A DNA stretch of 64,000 bases. Origin: Leptospira soteropolitanensis. Its GTDB lineage: Bacteria; Spirochaetota; Leptospiria; Leptospirales; Leptospiraceae. Below the pieces are notes generated by a model. It worked only from the letters and a program-made list of their open reading frames with translations, searched no databases and was not told the origin of the DNA. Within the stretch, counting starts at the first letter, position 1. Every line of letters begins with the position of its first letter. Location of the stretch: NCBI RefSeq assembly GCF_026151655.1, contig NZ_JAMQPN010000006.1:1-64000 (forward strand). Direction: 5' to 3'. The position numbers were made by a program, and so were the translations under genes. Below are positions 7,896 to 16,333 of this stretch, one piece after another.

Positions 7896-9416
7896 ATGGA
7901 CATAGATTCTTTGTTACAAGATTTAAAAAATCTTTTGGACTCACCCAAGGAACTTGTAACCATCTCGGAAGAAAAACGTTTAGAACTTATGATCCTTTGT
8001 GGGAGGATATCTCGCCCCGATCGTAACGAAGTTAGAAAGAGAAACCGAACTGTTCGTGTTGAAAAAAAACAAACTATCAAAGTTCAGGAAAAACAAAAAA
8101 CAGCACTAACAGGAATTAGGCGAGCAAGAGAAACAGCAGTTTTCCAAGCACCACTACAAATTTCAAATACAGCAGGATGGTCTTGGGACAAAGCAGAAGA
8201 ATTATCAAACCCTAAACCTTGTTATATTTGTAAAACTCCATTTACCAAATTACATTTTTTTTATGATTCCATGTGTCCGAACTGTGCTGAGCTCAATTAC
8301 TCCAAGAGGTTTCAAACAGCAGACCTTCGCGGAACAGTCGCAGTCATTACCGGATCCAGATTAAAAATTGGATACCAAGCAACCTTACTTTTGTTACGTT
8401 CTGGAGCAAGAGTCATTGCAACTACAAGGTTTCCAAATGATTCGGCCATTCGTTTTTCTAAAGAAACTGATTTTCATTTATGGAAAGACCGGTTACAAAT
8501 TTTTGGGTTGGATTTAAGACATACTCCAAGTGTAGAAATTTTTTGTAAATTTTTAGAAAACCATTTAGAACGTTTAGATATCCTCATCAATAATGCAGCG
8601 CAAACGGTAAGACGACCTCCAGGTTTCTATGGCCACCTTCTTGAAACGGAAAAACTGAGTCTTTCTGAATTACCAACAGACGTGCAAAAATTACTAAGTT
8701 TTTACCAACATTGCAAACAAGAATTAGATTCTTACAGGTCAGATTCAGAAATGAAAGACACAGCCACAGCCCTCGCAGTGAGTTGGAATCATAAAACTCC
8801 AGGTGTTGGTATTCGTTCTTCTGCGGCGTTATCGCAAATTCCTTATTCACATGATAATTCCCACGAACTGGAAGCAGTATTTCCTGAAGGGGAATTGGAT
8901 GCCGATTTACAACAAGTTGATCTTCGTAAAACAAATAGTTGGCGACTAAAGCTTGGTGAAATCAATACATCTGAAATGTTAGAAGTCCAATTGGTAAATG
9001 CGGTGGCACCGTTCGTTCTTTGTAACCGACTTGTAGGAATTATGCGCAGAGACAATACGGGAAAAAAACATATCATCAATGTTTCTGCAATGGAAGGAAA
9101 ATTCCATAGGTTTAAAAAAGAAGACCGACACCCACATACAAATATGGCCAAAGCTGCTCTCAATATGATGACTCATACCTCTGCAGAAGATTTTGCAAAA
9201 GATGGAATTTTTATGAATGCGGTGGACACAGGTTGGGTAACAGATGAAGACCCTATCGAACTTGCAAAAAGAAAACAGGATCTTCATGATTTCCAACCAC
9301 CTCTAGACATAGTGGATGGTGCCGCAAGAGTCGTTGATCCCCTGTTTGATGGTGTCAATACAGGAAAACATTGGATCGGAAAATTTCTAAAAGATTACTT
9401 CCCTATTGACTGGTAG
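7896..9416 (+). CDS. SDR-family oxidoreductase-like protein with zinc ribbon, catalytic Tyr replaced
   Basis: A 506-residue protein. Residues 1-105 are charged and helical; residues about 108-131 form a zinc ribbon (CYICKTPF ... CPNC). From residue 145 there is a Rossmann SDR fold: [15 protein letters not shown] for nucleotide binding, ILINNAA, and a conserved Ser at about 397 (NVSAME). In the YxxxK motif the Tyr is Thr (T415, HTNMAK, K419), so classic SDR chemistry is doubtful. The length and the [13 protein letters not shown] block recall a distinctive long SDR family also seen in eukaryotes. The gene stands alone. Confidence 0.75.
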   Translation: MDIDSLLQDLKNLLDSPKELVTISEEKRLELMILCGRISRPDRNEVRKRNRTVRVEKKQTIKVQEKQKTALTGIRRARETAVFQAPLQISNTAGWSWDKAEELSNPKPCYICKTPFTKLHFFYDSMCPNCAELNYSKRFQTADLRGTVAVITGSRLKIGYQATLLLLRSGARVIATTRFPNDSAIRFSKETDFHLWKDRLQIFGLDLRHTPSVEIFCKFLENHLERLDILINNAAQTVRRPPGFYGHLLETEKLSLSELPTDVQKLLSFYQHCKQELDSYRSDSEMKDTATALAVSWNHKTPGVGIRSSAALSQIPYSHDNSHELEAVFPEGELDADLQQVDLRKTNSWRLKLGEINTSEMLEVQLVNAVAPFVLCNRLVGIMRRDNTGKKHIINVSAMEGKFHRFKKEDRHPHTNMAKAALNMMTHTSAEDFAKDGIFMNAVDTGWVTDEDPIELAKRKQDLHDFQPPLDIVDGAARVVDPLFDGVNTGKHWIGKFLKDYFPIDW

Positions 9417-9740
9417 GAACTTGTAACGTCAGGATTTGTTCCTTCGGTGCAAACCTCTTTAGAAACTGAGTAAACGATAACAAGTTCCCTTTTTCAAATC
9501 GAAACTTACTTCAAAAAACAAAAGTCCTCTGAATGAAACTAATCCATCTCGAACCATCATGCCAAGAGTTAAGTGGAAACAAGGTTTTGATTAGAATGAA
9601 AAAATACGAAATCTATCCAGTCCAATGAAAAATCGAACAATGAATTAAACAACATTCCCACAATGTGTATATTTCACTATACGTTAATCCAGAAAGTTAC
9701 AAGCCAAATTACAACAAACGTAACATTTAGGTATCAATAA

Positions 9741-9757
9741 TTTGGGCGAGTCCCAAA
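9741..9757. repeat. Short perfect hairpin
   Basis: TTTGGG (9741-9746) and CCCAAA (9752-9757) flank a 5-base loop CGAGT. It lies 30 bp before a second hairpin and a GC-rich folded element, in a gene-poor stretch. The GGGCGAGTCCC core resembles, in inverted order, the GGGACTGGGC start of that element. Confidence 0.35.
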
Positions 9758-9768
9758 CAGAACACACA

Positions 9769-9806
9769 AAAAAAGTATAACCCTTGTTCTATGATTATAC
9801 TTTTTT
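9769..9806. terminator. Terminator-like hairpin with A and T runs
   Basis: AAAAAAGTATAA (9769-9780) pairs perfectly with TTATACTTTTTT (9795-9806) around a 14-base loop. The stem is AT-rich with a terminal T-run on both strands, so it could terminate in either direction, though the weak stem makes it a modest terminator. It is 350 bp downstream of the SDR gene. Confidence 0.4.
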
Positions 9807-9812
9807 AATTGT

Positions 9813-9883
9813 CGGGACTGGGCTACTCCGGGGTGCGCGTTCGCTCCCGTCTGCCTTTGGCAGACCAAGCCCTACATATCCCG
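9813..9883. repeat. GC-rich multi-stem element, attC- or REP-like
   Basis: A 71-bp GC-rich island in AT-rich DNA. The outer stem CGGGA (9813-9817) pairs with TCCCG (9879-9883). The inner stem GGGCT (9820-9824) pairs with AGCCC (9868-9872). Inside is a perfect 7-bp hairpin GTCTGCC-TTT-GGCAGAC (9849-9865). The unequal bulge between outer and inner stems is reminiscent of integron attC sites, but the canonical GTTRRRY core is not seen. It is most likely a dispersed repeat or recombination site; no other copy is in this window. Confidence 0.5.
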
Positions 9884-9994
9884 CTCGCTAAGTATTGATT
9901 GTGTTGTTTATCTCTTTTTTGTGGAGTCTTCTCTACAGTTCTATTAACATTGCAATTTATAAAACAGAACTAAATCAAAACGAGAAAAGTATAT

Positions 9995-10392
9995 TTAATA
10001 TACTTCACAGGCATTCAATTCTCCGGAGTATAACTCATTCTCCCCAATTATTCGTTTCTTCAAATCACAAGACAAACTAATCTGATCCTTTACTTTAAAT
10101 AATAAATCCGAAAAATCTGCTGCTACAATGTTAGTAACAACCAAGTTTGACATACAATTACGGAATATACTTTTATCGTAATAGATACTCCTTTTACATA
10201 CGTTATTTGAATGTAAAGAAACTGGCGTATAACTTGCAAAATTCGGAAAATTTTCAAGTTGTTTTACAAAAAAACTATCGTAAAATCCGCATCAGCATCT
10301 TCCAACGAAAATAACCGATGATCGTTTGTTCCACTTGTTTGCGTACAATTGATAAAAATAAAACTAAATATAATGAAAAAGAAATTCGACAA
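9995..10392 (-). pseudogene. Lipoprotein gene broken by a frameshift in an A7/T7 run
   Basis: From TTG 10392 the minus strand reads LSNFFFIIFSFIFINCTQTS, a lipoprotein signal peptide with a Cys, then runs to a stop just after a run of seven T (plus-strand A7 at 10268-10274). Adding one base in that run restores a frame that continues KQLENFPNFASYTPVSLHS and VCKRSIYYDKSIFRNCMSNL to GELNACEVY and a stop at 9995. The joined product would be about 133 residues with several Cys. This may be a phase-variable homopolymer, a sequencing error or simple decay. The function of the lipoprotein is unknown. Confidence 0.6.
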
Positions 10393-10478
10393 ACTAATTC
10401 GAAAAAAAATATAACATCACTCCCGTTTGGTGATTACTAAATTTCAAGAGATACCTAACTCTTACCTTAAATTTAAAC

Positions 10479-10664
10479 TTAAGATATATAAATCGACAGC
10501 CTCGGAAAAACAAATCCCCCTAACCACCCATAAAAGAACACTGTTCTCTTATAAAGACCCGAACCAAATTCACTTTCTATCTCGAACTTTCTCTTATATT
10601 TCATTGAATAAGCGTCCGTTATACAAATAGCACGCCCAAAACCTAAGTAAAAACCTTTGTTCAT
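10479..10664 (-). CDS. Small hypothetical protein or gene fragment
   Basis: A 61-residue frame from an ATG at 10664 (MNKGFYLGFGRAICITDAYS start; RTVFFYGWLGGF middle). The composition is protein-like rather than random, with aromatic and glycine-rich stretches, but it matches no family I recognise and lacks a clear ribosome site. It may be the surviving piece of a larger gene. It lies upstream of and divergent from the glycosyltransferase operon. The rest of 9417-10740 shows no other convincing gene. Confidence 0.3.
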   Translation of the reverse strand: MNKGFYLGFGRAICITDAYSMKYKRKFEIESEFGSGLYKRTVFFYGWLGGFVFPRLSIYIS

Positions 10665-10703
10665 TTTATCATTCCATTCGTTATTTAAAACTAAATTACG
10701 TTG

Positions 10704-10717
10704 ACTGACTGGTCAGT
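10704..10717. promoter_or_regulatory. TetR-like operator palindrome upstream of the glycosyltransferase operon
   Basis: ACTGAC-TG-GTCAGT, two exact 6-bp inverted arms around two central bases, lies 31 bp before the ATG at 10748. The sequence closely resembles operators bound by TetR-family repressors. No tetR gene is in the window, so the regulator would be encoded elsewhere. Confidence 0.5.
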
Positions 10718-10747
10718 ATCTTCGTTTATGGATAAAAGGTTTCGAAA

Positions 10748-12355
10748 ATGTACTTTGCATTTATCCTATTTATTTCTGCTTTATTTGCGATGACCCTAGG
10801 TATTCCAGATGCCCCTTTTCCACAAGGGGACGAAATTATGCATATTCGTTCCATTCGAGAAAGTTTAGAAGCAGGTAGTTATACCCTCCCTGTTTTATCA
10901 GGACTCCCTAATCCTTATAAACCCCCACTTCTTTTTTGGTTGGGTATGTTTTTTGATAAATTATTCGGGATAAGTTATTTTTCAGAAAGATTGGTGTCTT
11001 TTTTATTTGGGATAGGAACGCTTACGCTTTTTTACAAATTTTATTTAACTCTTAGTAAATCAGAAAAAGAAACGAAACTCGCAACCCTAACCTTTGCATT
11101 TTCCTATCTCTCCTTAAAATTTTTCGGGCTCCTAATGATGGAAGGAGCAATGGTATTTTTTACCTTATTATATGTTTACTTATTCTACAGGTCAAATACC
11201 GAAAATAATATAACTTATGTTGCATGGGGAAGTTTTTTGATTGGATTCGGATACTTACTGAAAGGCCCAATCTTACATATCTACATTCTGTTATTTTTAA
11301 TTAGTTTCCTTTATCTAAAAATGGTCCGTGTAAGAAAAGGACATTTCCAAATTTTACTCAAACCACTTTCCAAAGAAAAACAAACATTACTTTTGTTTTC
11401 GCTTTCACTCTTCGTTCCATTCTTCTGGATATCTTATTTGTATTTGTTCACAAATTCTGGAAAAGAATTGTTACGATTCTTTTTTATCACAGAAAATATG
11501 GGAAAATTTTATGCCGCAAACCAATCAGGACTTAGAATTTGGGGAGGTTGGCTTCTTTATACAATCCCATTCACCATCCCATTATTGCATACCGTTTGGT
11601 ATGCCATAAAAAAATCTGCAAATAGTAAAAACAGAGCTTTGACTATGGTTTTGTTGGTATTTTTACTAGCAGTGACTATCTTTCATTTAATGCCCAATAG
11701 AAAGGATCCATATTATGTAACTCCTTTTATCAGTTTTCTTTTTTTACTACCTGCTTTAACAAAAGAAACTTGGGAGAGAATCATTCTTTCCAAGTTCAAC
11801 AAATACTCAATTCCTTTGATTTATTTTCTATTTGCCGCTATCGCAGTCGTTCTTCGACTTTCTTTGTTATTTGCAATTTCTCTAACAGGAATTGTTTTAT
11901 CACTTAGCGCGATATGGGCCTTTCAAAACAAAAATACTAGATTTTATGGAATCTTTATCCCTCAACTTCTCTTAGTTCCCATTATGATGATCTTTTTGAT
12001 TAGACCATTGGCTGATCCAGATATCGCAGAACAATTGATCAATGTAAAAGAAAAGGAGATCTGTGTTGTGGCCGAGAATCCTTGGACAGCAATGGATGTT
12101 CAAAATAAACTAATCAAAGCGAATGTAAAGTTTGCACTCCCACTGACTTATAGGGAAACCTGCCCTGATGCAGAAATCATTGTTACATTCACCGAAACAA
12201 CTTTATCTGAGAATTGGAAAAAAGAGTCCTCTTGGTTTCAATGGAGACAACATTTAAACTTAGATACAAAAGAGACCCAAAAAGCCTTACTGAAAATGGA
12301 CAAACGTTTTTTCCAATCGGAAGTCAGCGTTTGGAAAAAGGTAGAAACTCTATGA
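10748..12355 (+). CDS. GT-C family glycosyltransferase, ArnT/PMT-like
   Basis: A 535-residue polytopic membrane protein with about 12 hydrophobic helices. The first periplasmic loop carries FPQGDEIMHIRSI, the acidic Asp-Glu motif of GT39/GT83 enzymes such as ArnT and protein mannosyltransferases. These take sugar from a polyprenyl phosphate and transfer it to lipid A, lipids or proteins on the outer face of the inner membrane. The C-terminal 100 residues form a small soluble domain. The second gene downstream encodes a polyprenyl-phosphate sugar synthase that could supply the donor. The stop overlaps the next start (ATGA). The acceptor is unknown. Confidence 0.75.
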   Translation: MYFAFILFISALFAMTLGIPDAPFPQGDEIMHIRSIRESLEAGSYTLPVLSGLPNPYKPPLLFWLGMFFDKLFGISYFSERLVSFLFGIGTLTLFYKFYLTLSKSEKETKLATLTFAFSYLSLKFFGLLMMEGAMVFFTLLYVYLFYRSNTENNITYVAWGSFLIGFGYLLKGPILHIYILLFLISFLYLKMVRVRKGHFQILLKPLSKEKQTLLLFSLSLFVPFFWISYLYLFTNSGKELLRFFFITENMGKFYAANQSGLRIWGGWLLYTIPFTIPLLHTVWYAIKKSANSKNRALTMVLLVFLLAVTIFHLMPNRKDPYYVTPFISFLFLLPALTKETWERIILSKFNKYSIPLIYFLFAAIAVVLRLSLLFAISLTGIVLSLSAIWAFQNKNTRFYGIFIPQLLLVPIMMIFLIRPLADPDIAEQLINVKEKEICVVAENPWTAMDVQNKLIKANVKFALPLTYRETCPDAEIIVTFTETTLSENWKKESSWFQWRQHLNLDTKETQKALLKMDKRFFQSEVSVWKKVETL

Positions 12356-12666
12356 AAAAGTACGGATTTCTTTTTCTTTTATTAGCGATGGTTTCTCTTT
12401 GGGATATTTCCAAAGACAATGCTCCGAGATTTGGACAAAAAGCAAAACTAGACCAGTCTTCGGAATGCAAATCCCTTTGTCAAAAAGCAAGTCTTTGTTT
12501 AAAAGAAGACCAAAAACAATTACAAGATCCTAAAATGTATCAATTCGCCTGTGAAATTCTTTGCACTAAACAATTCCAGTTGTTTGGTGAGTGTTCCAAA
12601 GCCATCGCAGCATCTTGTGAAAGTGGTGAGTTATGTATTAAAAATCAAACAAAGGGGCTTTTTTAA
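12352..12666 (+). CDS. Small Cys-rich exported protein
   Basis: The ATG at 12352 overlaps the glycosyltransferase stop (ATGA), giving a 104-residue product. It has a signal-like N-terminus (MKKYGFLFLLLAMVSLW) and then eight cysteines in the patterns CKSLCQKASLC, CEILC and CSKAIAASCESGELC. An even number of Cys in an exported protein suggests four disulfides. No family is recognised. The tight coupling between two glycosylation genes suggests a partner or substrate of the enzyme, but this is inference. Confidence 0.65.
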   Translation: MKKYGFLFLLLAMVSLWDISKDNAPRFGQKAKLDQSSECKSLCQKASLCLKEDQKQLQDPKMYQFACEILCTKQFQLFGECSKAIAASCESGELCIKNQTKGLF

Positions 12667-12692
12667 AAACAAAAGAAGTTAAATGACCAGTC

Positions 12693-13451
12693 ATGCAAAA
12701 TAAAACAAGTATAATACTTCCAACTTATAACGAAGCCGGTAATATCAAAAACTGTGCTGAAACCATTTCTAAAATTTTAGAAAAAGAATCTTTAGAGTTT
12801 GAAATCGTCATTGTAGATGATAACTCCCCTGACGGAACTTTTGAAGTTGCAAAAGTCCTTGCGGAATACGATAAACGAATCAAACCTTTTGTTCGTACGA
12901 CTGAAAGAGGGCTGAGTTCTGCCGTCACTTACGGATATGAAAAAGCCGAAGGTGACAATTTGGTGGTTGTAGATGCTGACTTTCAACACGACTACACCAA
13001 AATTCCCGATGTGATTCGCTTACTGAACGAAAACGATATTGTTGTGGCGTCGCGTCGCAGTGCCGATGGTGGTTATGGAAATTTTCCCATTCTTAGAAAG
13101 TTAGCAAGCCAGTTTGCAACAAAGATTTCTGAATGGTTGTTTCCAGTTCCAATTTCGGATCCTATGAGTGGATTCTTTGGAATTCGTAAATCCATTTATC
13201 TAGAAACCAAAGAAAAACTCCGCCCCAGAGGTTATAAAATTCTATTTGAAATTTTGGGTTCAGTTCGTACGGAAAAAATTGCCGAAGTCGGTTATACCTT
13301 TGGTCTCCGCACATGGGGGCAATCAAAACTGGATTCTGGAGTGATCTTTTATTTCCTTTGGGACCTAATTTCGATTAAATGGAATCAGTGGAGGTCTTCT
13401 CACTCTTTTCAATTCCGTTTCAAAAGAAGAAATTCACATATTCATCCTTAG
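12693..13451 (+). CDS. Polyprenyl-phosphate hexosyl/mannosyl transferase (GT2, DPM1-like)
   Basis: A 252-residue protein. The opening SIILPTYNEAGNI, then VIVDDNSPDGT, and later VVVDADFQHDY and DPMSGFFGIRKS, are the conserved motifs of dolichyl-phosphate mannose synthase-type GT2 enzymes. They load a hexose from a nucleotide sugar onto a polyprenyl phosphate at the cytoplasmic face. There are no C-terminal membrane helices of the GtrB kind. It follows the Cys-rich gene by 26 bp and most likely makes the donor for the upstream GT-C enzyme. An ATGAC-CA-GTCAT palindrome overlaps its start codon. Confidence 0.82.
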   Translation: MQNKTSIILPTYNEAGNIKNCAETISKILEKESLEFEIVIVDDNSPDGTFEVAKVLAEYDKRIKPFVRTTERGLSSAVTYGYEKAEGDNLVVVDADFQHDYTKIPDVIRLLNENDIVVASRRSADGGYGNFPILRKLASQFATKISEWLFPVPISDPMSGFFGIRKSIYLETKEKLRPRGYKILFEILGSVRTEKIAEVGYTFGLRTWGQSKLDSGVIFYFLWDLISIKWNQWRSSHSFQFRFKRRNSHIHP

Positions 13452-13570
13452 TCAAACTTTAGGAAGAATTTGAAAAAATTTGAGATATAAAAAATATTTC
13501 GAATCGTTTTTCTTTTCAAAGCTCTCAGGTATTTTTTTCTTTTACCGTCCATTGTTGTGAGAGGGAAATC

Positions 13571-13864
13571 ATGATCACAAAAACGGTAGAGGAAAGTTGT
13601 TATCGAATTGAGTCTAATCGACTGGACGTTTACTCGGCAGCAAGTTTAGAAGAAGATATGACAAATATCTTTGAAAAAGGGGTTACCTCTCTCTACTTAG
13701 ATTTTTCTCAGGTAGAGGAGGTATCTTCAGCTGTGCTCGGACTTCTCCTATATAAAAAGATGATTTATAGTAAAAAAGGTGTACGGCTAATGCTTATCAA
13801 TGTAAACCCGCAGGTTCAAAAGATTTTAAGAATTCTAAATCTTAAATCTCATTTACTTCTTTGA
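13571..13864 (+). CDS. STAS-domain anti-sigma factor antagonist
   Basis: A 97-residue single STAS domain. The stretch VEEVSSAVLGLLLYKKMI has the conserved serine position phosphorylated in SpoIIAA-type antagonists. Such proteins bind or release an anti-sigma factor or other partner depending on phosphorylation. No kinase, phosphatase or sigma gene is adjacent. A strong ribosome site (GAGAGGGAA) precedes the ATG. The last 12 bp overlap the convergent glucosidase gene. Confidence 0.8.
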   Translation: MITKTVEESCYRIESNRLDVYSAASLEEDMTNIFEKGVTSLYLDFSQVEEVSSAVLGLLLYKKMIYSKKGVRLMLINVNPQVQKILRILNLKSHLLL

Positions 13865-15484
13865 TTTATGTTCGAATACTAAACCTGAATGACCAGGTAA
13901 ATGATAAACATCCCCTACAATCATCGCACCACCGAACTGGTATAACAACTTAGTTCCTTTAATGATAGGTTCCTGTCCTTCTTTCTCTCCGAAGTTCAAA
14001 TATACAGTAATGACTTTGTCTCCGAGAATCCTTTCAAAACACAGCCACTCGTCCTGACCAGTAGACTTAGTTTTCAGACTTCCCTCTTTTAAAACCGCGG
14101 ATCCCTTTCTTAAATGAAAAAGGCTCTTGTAATGGTTCCAAAGAGAATCTTTATCCTTTTTTTGACCAACCACCGTATCTGTTAATTTGAATTTACCAAC
14201 AGGTAACCAAGGTTTTCCTTTCGAAAATCCAGCATTTTCACTTATATCCCATAACATGGGCAGACGACAATTATCCCTATTGATATAAATTCCAAGAAAA
14301 TTGGATAAAAATAAAGGAACGAACCGGTTCATTTTGGCAATAGGATCTTTTCCGAGGAAATTGGAAATCCGGCCTTCTTTCCTACCAATTTCATCTCCAT
14401 AATACACAACGGGGATTCCTCTAGCCAAAAACTGAAAAGCAGAAAGTACCTTTGCCTTTCTGATATCACCACCTAACCGGTCGATAAAACGCCTTTGGTC
14501 ATGGTTACCCAAAACATAGGTAGGAGTTAGTGGTGCCTGAAATTCTTTTTCGTTTTTTTCTAAAAGATCTTTAAAAAACTTTGCATGATAATCAAAATGA
14601 ATTAATTCAAATTGAAAAACCAAATTGAGGCCATCAGCCTTTTCACCTAAAAAGGATTTTAAAACTTTATCCGACCCACTCACTTCTCCAATAAGAAATG
14701 GTTTTTGTTTGTACTTGGAAATATGTTTTCGAACTTCCTTTGCAAATTGAAAAGATTCTGGTAGATTGAGATTATAAGTTTTTTTCTGAAAAAACGCCTC
14801 ATCATGGTTATCCGGTGTGGGGAAATACCGAAAGCTGAATGGATTGTCTTTAAAACTTTCGTCTTTATAAATGGAGTTAAAGATATCTAATCGAAAGCCA
14901 TCCACACCTTTTTTTAACCAAAAATCCAAAACTCCAAACATGGCCTTTTTTACTTTGGGGTTTCTGTAATTAAGATCCGGCTGAAACGATAAAAAATTAC
15001 TATAATAGTATTCGTCAGTGGTTTTGTCGTAGTTCCAACCTGACGTTCCTACCATTGAAATCCAATTGTTCGGCTTCTTTCGATTCCCTTTTTTCCAAAT
15101 ATAAAAATCCCTTTTCGGATTCTCTTTGGAAGATTTGGATTCTAAAAACCAAGGGTGTTTGTCAGAAGTATGGTTCATCACCATATCCAGAACAACTCGC
15201 ATCTTCCGTTTATGGATTTCATTTATGAGTTTGTCGCAGTCCTCCATCGTCCCAAATCGAGGGTCAATGGCGGTATAGTCGGAAATATCGTATCCAAAAT
15301 CTTCGCCTGGGCTTCTGTAAAAAGGCGAGAACCAAATGGTTTCGACACCCAAGTCACGAATTTGGTCCAAACGACCGAGAATCCCTTGTAAATCGCCGAT
15401 CCCATCCCCATTCGAATCCTGAAAGGACCAAGGGTAAATTTGGTAAATTGAAGTTTGTTTCCACCATTCCATTTTGTTTTCCAT
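13853..15484 (-). CDS. Alpha-glucosidase, GH13 (oligo-1,6-glucosidase/trehalose-6-phosphate hydrolase type)
   Basis: A 543-residue (beta/alpha)8 glycoside hydrolase with no signal peptide. The N-terminal calcium-type loop is DSNGDGIGDLQGI. Conserved regions are VVLDMVMNHTSDKHPWF, GVDGFRLDIF (nucleophile D200), LIGEVSG (acid/base E266) and VLGNHDQRRF (D328). The C-terminal beta domain follows from about residue 460. Cytoplasmic enzymes of this type release glucose from small alpha-glucosides. No sugar transporter or regulator is adjacent, so the natural substrate is unclear. Confidence 0.87.
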   Translation of the reverse strand: MENKMEWWKQTSIYQIYPWSFQDSNGDGIGDLQGILGRLDQIRDLGVETIWFSPFYRSPGEDFGYDISDYTAIDPRFGTMEDCDKLINEIHKRKMRVVLDMVMNHTSDKHPWFLESKSSKENPKRDFYIWKKGNRKKPNNWISMVGTSGWNYDKTTDEYYYSNFLSFQPDLNYRNPKVKKAMFGVLDFWLKKGVDGFRLDIFNSIYKDESFKDNPFSFRYFPTPDNHDEAFFQKKTYNLNLPESFQFAKEVRKHISKYKQKPFLIGEVSGSDKVLKSFLGEKADGLNLVFQFELIHFDYHAKFFKDLLEKNEKEFQAPLTPTYVLGNHDQRRFIDRLGGDIRKAKVLSAFQFLARGIPVVYYGDEIGRKEGRISNFLGKDPIAKMNRFVPLFLSNFLGIYINRDNCRLPMLWDISENAGFSKGKPWLPVGKFKLTDTVVGQKKDKDSLWNHYKSLFHLRKGSAVLKEGSLKTKSTGQDEWLCFERILGDKVITVYLNFGEKEGQEPIIKGTKLLYQFGGAMIVGDVYHLPGHSGLVFEHKSKK

Positions 15485-15565
15485 GACTTTTCTAAAACTT
15501 TCTCGTTATTTCAGTTGCCTCTTACCTAAATACCGAATTTCTGTTCTTTATACAAGCAGGTAGCA

Positions 15566-16327
15566 ATGGATAAAGAAAAAATCAAACTTTCCGGTTTCAA
15601 CAATCTGACAAAAGTTTTGAGTTTTAACCTCTACGATTTTTGCATCACTTTGGATGACGAACAAAAAGGTAGATACGTAAGTTATATCCACGACAAATAC
15701 AATGCTAGCAAAATTACAGAAATCTCAAAAGAGATTGTCAAACGAATTGATGCCAATATCCTTTCGGTCTCTGCACAAGACTACGATCCTGTAGGTGCTT
15801 CTGCTATGGTTCTGATGAGCGATGTTAAAGGTGGCGGTAATCCCATCCCAACGGCACAGGTCAGTATGCACTTAGACAAATCGCATATCACAGTGCACAC
15901 CTATCCCGATGCTGCCGATCCTGATGGAATTTGTTCCTTTCGAGTAGACATTGATATTTCTACTTGTGGTGAGATCATTCCACTCGACTCCATCAATTTT
16001 TTATTTGAGGCCTTTGAATGTGATGTAGTTTATATTGATTACGTTGTCCGCGGATACACTCGTTTAGCGGACGGAAGAAAAATTTATAACGACAACCATT
16101 TCAATTCGATTTTGGATTTTGTGAAACCAGAAATCAAAAGAAACTATACCTTTCTCTCCGACATCAATATGCCGCAAGATAATACTTGGCAAACAAAAAT
16201 GATGATTAGAGAACTTGGTCCCGAGAACTATTTACTCAATCCGGCAGATATTTCCCATCCAGATGTTCCAAACAAAATGAAACTTCTCAGAGAAGAAATG
16301 AAAGAAGTTTACCATATGATCCATTAA
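15566..16327 (+). CDS. speD: S-adenosylmethionine decarboxylase proenzyme, E. coli type
   Basis: A 253-residue protein matching the long SpeD class. The processing site lies in MHLDKSHITVHTYPDA, with cleavage expected between K105 and S106 to form the pyruvoyl group. Other conserved blocks are FRVDIDISTCGEIIPLDSIN, IDYVVRGYTR and FNSILDFV. The enzyme makes decarboxylated SAM, the aminopropyl donor for spermidine. The ATG at 15566 follows a ribosome site (CAGGTAG). Spermidine synthase is not next to it. The convergent gene starts only 6 bp beyond. Confidence 0.92.
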   Translation: MDKEKIKLSGFNNLTKVLSFNLYDFCITLDDEQKGRYVSYIHDKYNASKITEISKEIVKRIDANILSVSAQDYDPVGASAMVLMSDVKGGGNPIPTAQVSMHLDKSHITVHTYPDAADPDGICSFRVDIDISTCGEIIPLDSINFLFEAFECDVVYIDYVVRGYTRLADGRKIYNDNHFNSILDFVKPEIKRNYTFLSDINMPQDNTWQTKMMIRELGPENYLLNPADISHPDVPNKMKLLREEMKEVYHMIH

Positions 16328-16333
16328 TGTTTG

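Noticed and set aside
9895..10080. 61-codon plus-strand frame in the gene-poor region
   Set aside because: No ATG start, no ribosome site, low-complexity composition, and its 3' end overlaps the lipoprotein pseudogene on the other strand.
10427..10630. 67-codon plus-strand frame before the glycosyltransferase operon
   Set aside because: Antisense to a more protein-like minus-strand frame; Lys- and Asn-rich random composition.
12683..12694. ATGAC-CA-GTCAT palindrome as a second TetR operator
   Set aside because: Only five bases per arm and overlapping a start codon inside an operon; likely chance, so mentioned only as supporting detail.
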